From Cladocopium goreaui (lineage: Eukaryota; Sar; Dinophyceae; Suessiales; Symbiodiniaceae), in assembly GCA_947184155.2 (NCBI GenBank), contig CAMXCT020001036.1:65001-129000 (forward strand): a stretch of 64,000 bases of DNA, given 5' to 3'. The notes beneath the pieces are model-generated. The model worked only from the letters and a program-made list of their open reading frames with translations. It had not been told where the DNA came from and did not search any database. This document shows, one piece after another, positions 55,546 through 64,000 of this stretch. Every line of letters begins with the position of its first letter. Positions within the stretch are counted from its first letter, which is position 1. Made by a program: the position numbers and the translations under genes.

Positions 55546-55560
55546 TGGGAAGGATGACAT
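55546..55560. repeat. Target-site duplication, copy at LINE 5' end
   Basis: This is an exact 15-bp match to 41661-41675, followed by the remaining half of the interrupted family B MITE (cccatatattatggaaaat and on to 55604). It fixes the 5' end of the element at 55545. Confidence 0.93.
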
Positions 55561-55604
55561 CCCATATATTATGGAAAATAAACATGTTTGAAACCAACAA
55601 CCAG

Positions 55605-56810
55605 ATATATATATATGTCTATTAAATGTCTATTACATATATCTACTAATAATTTCACCAACCGTATAGTCAAATCCCAATAGGGCCTCGCCGGCTGTGG
55701 TTCAAAGCGCCGGACCGCAGCTTCCAGGAACGCTGCCTGATGGCGCCATGGCGCCATAGCGATTGGCACGGCTAATGACTGGCGATTTCAATGGTGGCTG
55801 GTTAAGTTACAGTGGCTAAATAGTGGTTAATAGTGGTTAATAGTGGTTAATAACCCATAGCTGGGCACTATGAATAGTGGTTCATAATGGTTAATAGTGG
55901 CCAAACATGTGATTTTCCTGATGGTTACAACGGGTTATTTCAATGGGATTATACATGGCATAAATGCGGTGACTTAGTACTTATAACTGATATTTCGGGC
56001 CATACATTTGGGGATTTAAGAAGCAGTTCATGATCCAAAGATAGGCAAACGGACCTGGCTAGTGAGATCCAGCAGCTGAAATCTGAAACATTCTGGAACC
56101 ACAGATTTCAGCCATTGATTGATTTGTATCCATCAGAATGACTTATTCGAATGACTTATCCATTAGAATTGATTGATGTGTATCAATTAGATCTTTTATA
56201 ATTCATCCTTCCCGGCTTAAAGCCTTAGCTTAACTAGCAAGTTGACCCACAAGATGTTCATTGCATCTCATTGGCTGATTGGCTATATCACCCACTTTAG
56301 GTTGGTTGCAACCAACATGAATCTCCACATTGTGGTGTAATCACGCCAAACTTTGAGATTAAACCCACGAAACCAAGAATGCCGCTTATGGGCGCGCTGG
56401 CACACTGAAGTTATCTGCCGTAACCACAAGGTAGTCCCTCTTTTATAAGTTGGTTAAAAAATAACAATATCCAGCTGTATTCAGTAGAGTCACAATATTC
56501 AGCTATATTCAGACTCTTCAATATAGTTGAATATATGGAATATATTGAATATATTCAGATATTTAGTTAAAAAATAACAATATTCAGCTATATTTAGCTA
56601 TGTTCAGGATAAACCCTGGAGGTTTCCAAGTCATGGGGGTATCCCCAGTTATCTATTTTGGATTCGGATTTTCCACTATAAACCATCCATTTGGGGGAAC
56701 CCAAAAATGACGGCTGGAAACCTCAGCTTCAACCAAGGCACCCAATCCATGCTGGGGGCCTGGGCTCGGCGAAAAAACGGTAGGATTCACGGTTTTTTCT
56801 AAACCTGGTG
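55605..56810. other. Unassigned DNA right of the LINE
   Basis: Tandem tagtggttaa units (55811-55850), a partial family G fragment near 55935, and repeated attcagctatatt words at 56465-56600. A GC-rich spot at 55685-55765 has no clear frame. Confidence 0.4.
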
Positions 56811-56814
56811 GGTT

Positions 56815-57071
56815 TACCCGGCCTGGTAAACATACAAAAAGCTATTGAAAATGGCCATTTGTAGTGAGTTTTCCCATGAAAAATGGTGATGTTCCATATC
56901 AATGGGAATTTCAGGATCCTAAAATGGAGGTACTGTACCATATAAGGCCATATGTTGTTGGGATATTCCCTTACATAAGCCTTATATAGGCCTTATATAT
57001 GGTAGGTACCTGCAATTTAGGTTCCTGAAATTGCCATTGACCATAGTTTTTTGTTAGTTTACCAGAGGGTA
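56815..57071. mobile_element. Family A MITE containing a nested family C element
   Basis: Left part taccggcc-type end (tacccggcctggtaaac) to tgatgttcca, right part tagttttttgttagtttacc...gagggta, separated by a complete family C copy. Confidence 0.88.
56899..57040. mobile_element. Family C element nested in family A
   Basis: tcaatgggaatttcaggatc to tcctgaaattgccattga. Confidence 0.9.
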
Positions 57072-57430
57072 TGATTGTTTTACCAACATTAGAGGTTGAT
57101 AATTTGGAAAACCCATGGATATTAGCTAATAATAGATGGTTTTTCCCAATAATATATCATAATTATGGGTTATCCCATGGATATTAGCTAATTTTTGGGA
57201 AAACCCAATATCATGGATAATAGATTATAATCGTGTTATTGGGAAACCTAATACGTATTGATGTGGGAAACCTACAGGATCAAGCCCCCTTTCGATAGTG
57301 TTCAGTCGAGATTTTTAAGTGGCGAATTTCTATGGTCTGTGGATGCCGTAGATATAACGAACTAGCTAATGGGATTAAGTGAGATATAACTCCAATAACT
57401 ACGGTTTATGGTAGATATATCTATACTTAC

Positions 57431-57537
57431 TAATGTGGTTAAAACAATGCCATAAACCATCCCCCAGTCATCACCATAAATAGGTGGGTTTTGAACCATT
57501 CCCAAATGAGTAGTTTATTATTGTTTTAACCACATTA
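57431..57537. mobile_element. Family E MITE inside a family D-like element
   Basis: Perfect inverted ends taatgtggttaaaacaat and attgttttaaccacatta. The surrounding ataactccaataac... and ...tggtttataaaccaac belong to a family D element (about 57340-57590). Confidence 0.85.
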
Positions 57538-57657
57538 TGGTTTATAAACCAACATTCACATCACCAGGAACCACCGTCCCGCAAGAGATGGGCAAATAAG
57601 TGTTTTTTTTTCTTTTTCGAATACCTTTACTAGATAGGGTAACTGTTTTTTTCAACT

Positions 57658-57798
57658 ACAGGATGTGGGCCCCCCAAATGATAGCTAAGTTGGTGCACAT
57701 AACTCCAATAACTATGGTTTATGATACTTAAAACATCTTATATAACTATAGTTAATGGGGTTTATAAACCAACTTATGACTGGGGGGCACCATGGTAG
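57658..57798. mobile_element. Family D MITE
   Basis: acaggatgtgggccccccaa to ggggggcaccatggta. Confidence 0.82.
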
Positions 57799-57799
57799 T

Positions 57800-58550
57800 T
57801 TTTCATAAGTCCCCATCTGATGGGTTATACGAAGTACTTGTAAGACGGGATGAAGGATGAAGCTTGGACATCCTTCGTCACCAGATGTCAGCAGTACAAG
57901 TCGCTACCACTACGACTACCCGATGGAATTGTGGGCTTTCAGGGAACATCTGGTTGATGACTGCTGGGGTTGTGACCAAAATTTGGATTCACCATTTTGA
58001 TCAGTGATTTTTCATGAGGGGCTTAAACCATCATCCACATATATGGGCATTTGTGCAATCACAACATATCCATATCACAACACGGTTTCTTTGGGGCATG
58101 TTCATCCCACCATATTGACTCTTGTTCATGCTCACGGGGATAGCAGCGCTGAGGAATTTAGCGTTTTTTGAAACCTTTCACAAATGATGATGTTGATATT
58201 TGTGTTCATGGTACCATTTGCATGGGGTGGGGTCAGGGGTGAGTGGGGTGGGGTGGTCCAATAACGTTCAATCGTCTGCGTTCTTTGATTCTCCATTTTG
58301 CAGTTCTCACAGTAATTTCCAGTTCTTGTTTCTACGCAATGAACGAACGAACATGTAAACACGCTCGTGACTATAGCAATTTCCAGCAGGCTCTTGATTC
58401 TTGACACAATGCTTGCGTTCTTACACAATGATGGGACTTTATTTAAAAGAAAACAAACAAACACTGGACAGAGCCTGTTCATCTGAGCCAAAGACAAAAC
58501 ATAGAAAAACAATTCATCACTGCCGGGCGAAAAATGGATCGCTGGCAGTG
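57800..58550. other. No gene supported
   Basis: A 140-codon minus-strand open frame (58132-58554) is Cys/Ser-rich without a motif. Otherwise featureless. Confidence 0.3.
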
Positions 58551-58853
58551 GCATACAAGGTGGTCCCCCCAGTTATGTTTGTTGGTTTATAAACCATAAT
58601 GTGGTTAAGACAATAATAAACTACCCATTTGGAAATGGTTAATACCACCTATTTACGGTGATTTGGGGGATGGATTACTTGAGGCCGGGGGTGGATGACG
58701 AAAGCTAGCGGGGTAGGAGAAAGAAGGAAGGGAAGAGGTGAGTTGCGGAGGGACTGTCATCATCGTGTCGCGGCATTGTTCGTCCCAACGAGGATGCAAC
58801 AATGATATATTGATATATGATATATAACAATGATATATATGGGGGAGGGGGCA

Positions 58854-58959
58854 GGGGGGGGCCCTTTCGCGGGAAAAATCACGTGATGTCCTTGGGGAGC
58901 CCCGGAATACGTGCTAAAGCAAGAAGACTCTAGCGAGCTGACGCTAGCTTTCGTGATAA
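58854..58959. repeat. ~105-bp direct repeat, left copy
   Basis: ggggggccctttcgcg...aaatcacgtgatgtccttg...gctagctttcgtgat; ~93% like 59270-59374 by eye. Confidence 0.9.
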
Positions 58960-58998
58960 TGACAATAATTGCCAATAATGATAAAATGTAATTGAATA

Positions 58999-59025
58999 AC
59001 GATGATGATGATGATGATGATGATG

Positions 59026-59098
<73 letters not shown>

Positions 59099-59265
59099 GA
59101 TGATGATGATGATGATGATGACGAGGATGATGATGATGACGAGGACGAGGACGATGGAGAGGACGATGACGATGACGATGATGATGACGATGATGATGAC
59201 GATGATGATGATGATGATGATGATGATGGTGATGGTGGTGATGGTGGTGATGGTGGTGGTGGTGG
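58999..59265. repeat. (GATGAAT)n and (GAT/GAC)n satellite
   Basis: Tandem atgaatg heptamers (59025-59100) flanked by gat/gac/ggt trinucleotides; the poly-Asp and poly-Ile frames are artefacts. Confidence 0.95.
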
Positions 59266-59269
59266 GGGG

Positions 59270-59374
59270 GGGGGGCCCTTTCGCGTGAAAAATCACGTGA
59301 TGTCCTTGAGCAGCCCCCCCAATACTTGCTAAAGCAAGAAGACTCCAGCTAGCTGACGCTAGCTTTCGTGATTA
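59270..59374. repeat. ~105-bp direct repeat, right copy
   Basis: The partner of 58854-58959, bracketing the satellite. Confidence 0.9.
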
Positions 59375-59547
59375 TTGTTTTAACCACATTCGTAAGTATA
59401 GATATATCTACCATAAACCATAGTGAAATTGGAGTTATAAACGCACCAACTAAGCGATTTAGCTCACTGGGGCACCACCTTGTAGGGGGTTATATTCAAA
59501 AAGGTCATCCCATTGATAAAATGATGGGTAATTAACAGATGATAAAT

Positions 59548-59655
59548 TACCCTCTGGTAAACATACAAAAAACTATTGAAAATTGCCATTTATAGTGGAT
59601 TTACCCATTAAAAATGGTGATTTTCCATAGTTTTTTGTATGTTTACCAGAGGGTA
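59548..59655. mobile_element. Family A MITE
   Basis: taccctctggtaaacataca to gtatgtttaccagagggta; almost perfectly palindromic along its length. Confidence 0.92.
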
Positions 59656-59841
59656 ACACATGGGTAATTGATAAATTACGGTTGGTCAATTGATAGATTT
59701 CGCTTGGTGAATGATGGGGGTCATACTGCCCGGTTTCTTGTGGAGTATGACCTAGCCCATTTCGCATGGATACCGAATGACACCGATTTTTGTAGTTCAT
59801 TGGATGGAAACAGGTGAAAGAAATTGGACTTATCTTAGCTT

Positions 59842-59968
59842 ACAAAGTGGGGCACCCTAGAAACCTAAGTTGGTGCACATAACTTCAATGACTATGGTTT
59901 AGGATACTTATAACTATAGTCAATGGCGGTTATAAACCAATTTATAACTGGGGGGCAACATTCTGTAA
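59842..59968. mobile_element. Family D MITE
   Basis: acaaagtggggcaccctag to ggggggcaacattctgta. Confidence 0.85.
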
Positions 59969-60415
59969 TTTATCTATGTTTTGTTCTGGCTAATGTGGCT
60001 AGGAAATCCTTCTGAAGACTCAGAAAGATGCTAGCCAAAGGGGATCCTAACAATCAGCGGTTCACGGCGGTCGACAACCATTTGATGGCACTCCGCATGT
60101 CCATCAACCATGAATATGTTAAACGTGTTGTTAAACGTGTTAGGTGTCGGCCATCTAACTTCATCCATAAGGCTGACCAATGTTTATCCCATTACATCAC
60201 CATTCTTAATGACTCAATGACCATTCATGCAATCAATTGTTGGTTTTACCGCTCTTCTCGATGTTGGATCTGTTGAAACCAAACGATTTTCTTGGTTAAA
60301 GCACATTTTTTGCTGGGTCTCCCAACTATTTTCCCCATTTGGGCTTGACATTGCCATAAACTCAGCCAAAGTTCCCCATGTTCAGACAATTCCAGTCACA
60401 ATACATCACAATTCT

Positions 60416-60762
60416 ACAGGATGGTGCACCGGTATAAGTTGGTTTATACCCCCATCGAAATATAACTGGCTGGTGGTATAACTAACCCTCTGACAAATGA
60501 TGGAGCTCGTCAGTTGGGATGATGACATTCCCAACCAGATGGAAAGTCATAAAATTCCATGGTTCCAGTCACCACCAACCAGATAATAAGTATCATACAC
60601 TGTTGTTATTATAGTTATAAACCAACTTAGCTAACGAACTGGGGGTATGATATAAGCTGGTGCCAATAACTCCAATTTCACTATGGTTTATGGTACGCAA
60701 ATAACGAACTAGTTACTGGGGCTTTTGTTAACCAACTTATAACTGGGGGGGCCCACATTGTA
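60416..60762. mobile_element. Family D composite containing a family B MITE
   Basis: acaggatggtgcaccgg to gggggggcccacattgta, with family B at 60467-60582 and an internal duplication of the D core. It shows ATAAC-GAAC-TAG and AAC-GAAC-TGGGG variants. Confidence 0.78.
60467..60582. mobile_element. Family B MITE nested in family D
   Basis: ctggctggtggtataacta to cagtcaccaccaaccag. Confidence 0.87.
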
Positions 60763-60959
60763 CCCATTTTCAGGGTCAGCATTGAAACCCAAATATTCAC
60801 AGAACTGGCGGCGCAGGCAAGGTGCGCAGAATGGATGGCATGCACGTGACACCTGGCATCGCAGAGAACTACAGTTGGTACGTTCATAGTTTTTCAGGGA
60901 ATCACTTTAGTTTGGTACTGTATATTCATGGTATTTAACAAACCATAGTTGGAATATAA

Positions 60960-61140
60960 TTGGATATGTATAGGATTAGATTAAGATTGGATCAGATTAA
61001 TATTAGAATTAGGATTAAGAATTAGATTAGATTAAGATTAAGATTTGAATAAAGATTAATTTATATAAATTAAGATTAGATTAGGCTTAAGAATTAGAAC
61101 TAGATTGGATTAAATTAGATTAATTAGATACATACATAGA
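60960..61140. repeat. (AGATTAAGATTAGA)n degenerate tandem repeat
   Basis: Repeated attagattaag and gattagaatt words over ~180 bp. Confidence 0.85.
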
Positions 61141-61207
61141 TAGATAAGATTACCATCTGGTCATCAAATATGGCTTGCTGGAAAATCCCCTATTCAGAGT
61201 TCGATGA

Positions 61208-61321
61208 TGCCCTCTGGTTATTTAACATAGCAATGGAGAATTGCCCATTTATAGATGATTTTCCCATTAATACCTCCATTTATAAGGGAGTTCCATGGCT
61301 ATGTTAAATAACCAGAGGGTA
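61208..61321. mobile_element. Family A MITE
   Basis: tgccctctggttatttaaca to gttaaataaccagagggta; a fragment of another left arm precedes it at 61151. Confidence 0.85.
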
Positions 61322-61629
61322 TTTCCCATAAAAAAACACCACAACCGCATGGGAAAGAGCCAAACGCGCTGGATGTCACCAGCAATTTTTTAGGACCGAA
61401 TCGGGAGATCTTCCATGAAATACGACGGTTGGTTGAGGGGCCGGCATTCCCAGTTGATACATTCCTATTTTTGAAAAGGGGATCACTTTTTTTGTTGTAT
61501 ATAATATTTTGGTACTGTTTTTTTTTTATTAATGGTATTTAACAAAGCACAATTGGAATATAAGAACGGAATGACCCCAGTTTATGATTAGAATCCCGAA
61601 GATATACAGGGTATATCAACCAACAGGGC

Positions 61630-61812
61630 TCCCCCCAGTTATGTCAGTGTTAGAAATTTACTTTTATATAAATCAATAAAATGTATTGCACAAAATTTTG
61701 GGCCCCCGTAAGATAGCGTTCAGTTGGTGCACATAGCTACAATAACTATAGGGTTTATGGTTGTTATAACCATAGTTAGAAACCAACTAACATCACTAGG
61801 GGGCCAAAAAAA
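61630..61812. mobile_element. Family D MITE, decayed
   Basis: ggctccccccagttatgtc...gggcccccgtaagatagc; the core contains AGC-GTTC-AGTTGG in place of AGC-TA-AGTTGG. Confidence 0.6.
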
Positions 61813-61814
61813 AT

Positions 61815-62400
61815 GCAGGGTATCTAAGATTGGCCATGGCAATGATTGAATGGCTTTCTCTGAAAATGGTGTAGCCTGTATACCCCTAAAATCCCAGTTG
61901 TCATGAGTTTGCCCTTTGAAAAGGTTATTTGTTTGGGGGACACACGATTTCAGACACACAAAATATGTGATTTTTGTTAAAGTACAATGTGCGAATATCA
62001 ATATACATGATTGGATGTGATTGCCTAGAAAATTGGCAATTGTATATATATAATATAACATATATACATATATATAAATATAAATAAATTCTTAGCTGCT
62101 TAGATAATCCCATTGATACCTAGAAATCCCATTTCTGATTGAATCCCCACTTCTCCCATGCCTGGGGGATGGCGGGGATGGCACCACCTTGTTGATATAA
62201 CCCGGTCTGCTTCCCTATTAAATCACGCATAGAATCCATGGAGATCCCCAGTTTTTCTATTATTTACTATCATTTAATATCATGAAACTCCCAAATCCCA
62301 TGGAAATCCCATGAAGTTCATCTTTAAAAAAATGTCCAGATGTTCAAAAAATCGGATCCACAACAAAAAGGGGATGTTGTGAGGGATCCCATTTGTCCAT
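61815..62400. other. No gene supported
   Basis: AT-rich, with a (TATA)n run near 62045-62085. A decayed D-type end (ggcaccaccttgttg) lies near 62180. Confidence 0.35.
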
Positions 62401-62401
62401 A

Positions 62402-62522
62402 AAACCCTCTGGTTATGACTGTTACATAGCTATTGAACATGGTAGAAATAGTTGATTTACCTATGCTAAAAGATGATGATTTTCCAGTTCGCTATGTAAA
62501 AATAAACGTTTACCAGAGGGTA
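62402..62522. mobile_element. Family A MITE
   Basis: aaccctctggttatgactgt to aaacgtttaccagagggta; right arm CCA-GTTC-GCTATG. Confidence 0.82.
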
Positions 62523-62762
62523 AATCCTCCCCGTTTTCATATTCTCAGCACCATCTTTCCGGATCCGGGATGGAACCCATGGCCCATCGACCTCGCATCG
62601 TTTCGCCATCCGCACGCGGTCACACAGACCACAGGTCCTCGTTGCGTTGAGGGCTGAGGGCATGTGGCGAAACAAGCCATGTGGGAAAATTTCGTGCCCC
62701 AGTGAGGGGAATTGCGTTCAGTTGGGATCTACAGAAAGTCCAATTTCACTATGGTTTATGGT

Positions 62763-62903
62763 ACAATGTGGGGCCCCCCAGTGATGGAACGATGGTTTAT
62801 AAACCCCATTATATAACTATAGTTATAGGTACCATAAACCATAGTGAAATTGGAGTTATGTGCACCAACTGAACGCTATCGTAAACGGGGGCCTCACTTT
62901 GTA
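62763..62903. mobile_element. Family D MITE
   Basis: acaatgtggggccccccag to gggggcctcactttgta; shows ACT-GAAC-GC where plain copies read ACT-TA-GC. Confidence 0.87.
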
Positions 62904-62904
62904 G

Positions 62905-63820
62905 ATGGCCATCGAAATTCATGGATTGATCTGGGCCAATTGGGGATGATTTCCACCAAAAAAGCATTTATTGACACTGGATTTATTTATGGCTGGTCTT
63001 TCTTCGCAATTTTTGTCCATCACACATTGGGAGTAGAATTGATCCCTTGAGTCCCGGTCCCTTTGTTTCATTGCGACCTTCGGCCAGTAGAATTGACCAC
63101 TCTACCAATCGGCCAGACTGAGCTCTGGGAATGTCGTTATCCTCTTGGGTCGGACCCAAGCAGCAAACCTCGCACCTGATCTATCTCATGAGATGCCCAG
63201 CTGATGTTGCCTGGATTCCCTTCCTGGTCGGAAAATGGCCCATTGATCGATCATTTACATATTCAAAAATTGTGATTTTCCTACTTTAAATTGTAAGAGG
63301 GTGACCACAATGGAATTCGAACAGAAACTGGGGGGCCCAGTTTATGCGCGATTTGACCGGCAGGAAGGCCCATCCCCGGCGCTTGGATTTTGCACAAACC
63401 CATCTTACGAACTAATTTTAACTGTAAATATTCAACCATAAATCCAATCCTTAAAACAATTGGCAAAGGCCTAGCTACAAATCAACATTATCATTTTGGA
63501 GGCAGACCACTGCACCACCTTGTTGGACGTCATCCCCAGTTCCTTAAAAGAACGAGTACGGTTAAGGGGGTCACAGCGATCGTGTTTGGGGTTACAGAAA
63601 TAACTGAAATAACTGATAACCCATGGATGTGGCCATATACTTCTAGGATCTTCTAGAGTATATCATAGTATATCGGTATAAACTAGTATGTGGTTGGGAA
63701 ACTCCTGGTAGCTCCTTAGCTCGCTCGCTCCCTCCGTTCACTACTGGATTGCACCACTTGATCACTGAGATGCAGGACATCCCAGGACATCCCAGGACCC
63801 AAGAAACACAAGAATACCCT
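62905..63820. other. Unassigned stretch, no supported gene
   Basis: A tRNA-like A box lies near 63110 on the minus strand (see rejected items), and there is a family A interior fragment near 63230-63305. No convincing coding frame. Confidence 0.35.
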
Positions 63821-63824
63821 CTGG

Positions 63825-63888
63825 TAATTTATCATAGCTATGGAAAATCACCATGTTTCATGGGACAACTCACTATAAATGGCCACTT

Positions 63889-63920
<32 letters not shown>
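63825..63920. mobile_element. Family A MITE
   Basis: taccctctggtaatttatca to gttagtttaccagagggta; right arm AGC-AAAC-TGTTAG. Confidence 0.9.
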
Positions 63921-64000
63921 TCATCTTAAAGAAACTACAACACTCTGATTGTCTTGAACATGCATGGATAATATCCAACCTCTACCGTATTACAGTAGTT

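Larger units (their letters stand above)
41618..55604. mobile_element. Family B MITE split by the LINE
   Basis: The left half (41618-41675, ggttggtggtgcaataa...) and the right half (55561-55604, ...gaaaccaacaaccag) join into a normal ~117-bp family B element when the LINE and one copy of the target duplication are removed. Flanking (AT)n tracts lie on both sides. Confidence 0.9.
58555..59485. mobile_element. Family D MITE with an expanded family E insert
   Basis: Left end acaaggtggtccccccag, right end tggggcaccaccttgta. An E element occupies 58597-59390, at the same internal site of D as the insert at 57431, but swollen to ~790 bp by duplicated sequence and a GAT satellite. Confidence 0.82.

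Noticed and set aside
55536-55548. Relic of the dinoflagellate spliced leader at the LINE 5' end
   Set aside because: Only CCCAAG precedes the first ORF; the rest of the leader's TTTTGGCTCAAG end is not there.
63085-63140. tRNA-like gene on the minus strand
   Set aside because: GCTCAGTCTGGCCGATTGG resembles an A box, but there is no GGTTCGANNCC B box, no pairing acceptor stem and no clear anticodon arm. It might be a tRNA-derived SINE relic.

Overview
The window is an AT-rich, repeat-saturated stretch of a large eukaryotic nuclear genome with no intact, uninterrupted host gene. The most likely source is a dinoflagellate (Symbiodiniaceae/Suessiales type). This is an inference. It rests on the very long LINE-like element at 41.7-55.5 kb, whose unusual domain set (RanBP2-type finger ORF1, giant polyprotein, C-terminal FSGYRRRGD/GGPPCESYSAAR domain) resembles retroelement proteins I associate with dinoflagellates, and on isolated GC-rich exon-like islands separated by long TE-filled introns. 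I saw no rRNA gene, convincing tRNA gene, CRISPR array or bacterial-style operon.

Layout: 0-1.1 kb is simple and tandem repeat. 1.1-5.7 kb is a mosaic of short inverted-repeat elements ending in a ~0.9 kb trinucleotide tract, which abuts a well-formed minus-strand exon (5724-6071). 6.1-9.4 kb is very AT-rich, with 11-bp minisatellites. 9.4-41.6 kb is a dense patchwork of MITE-like elements with a few short coding-like islands; the best is a minus-strand, protease-like exon at 30186-30599. 41,618-55,604 is one MITE (family B) split by a 13.87-kb LINE-like retrotransposon (41676-55545, minus strand) with a 15-bp target-site duplication. 55.6-64 kb returns to MITE mosaic, with a (GAT)n satellite at 59 kb.

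I recognise seven MITE-like families by comparing copies within the window: A (CCCTCTGGT termini, >30 copies), B (CTGGTTGGTGG), C (TCAATGG), D (CAANGTGGGGCCCC), E (TAATGTGGTTAAAAC), G (ATATGGCAGTG) and H (TGGGTAAATTA). They are extensively nested (LINE in B, A in B, C in A, E in D, B in D), which gives a relative insertion order.

The LINE-like element encodes, in order: an unrecognised 160-aa ORF; ORF1 with a hydrophobic N-terminus, Arg-rich stretch, RanBP2-type zinc finger and coiled-coil-like Gag-like tail; then a ~3,740-residue ORF2. ORF2 carries four copies of an unnamed WY...H repeat, two PCNA-box motifs, RNase H, an AP-type endonuclease, reverse transcriptase, two zinc fingers and a DNA-methyltransferase-like C-terminal domain. 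The reading frames are broken only by five one-base indels, all in or beside homopolymer runs. There is no in-frame nonsense codon, so the copy looks young or the breaks may be sequencing errors. A separate signal with no standard name is a recurring replacement of the dinucleotide TA by GTTC/GAAC (or the CpG-decayed GTTT/AAAC) at homologous positions of aligned MITE copies.
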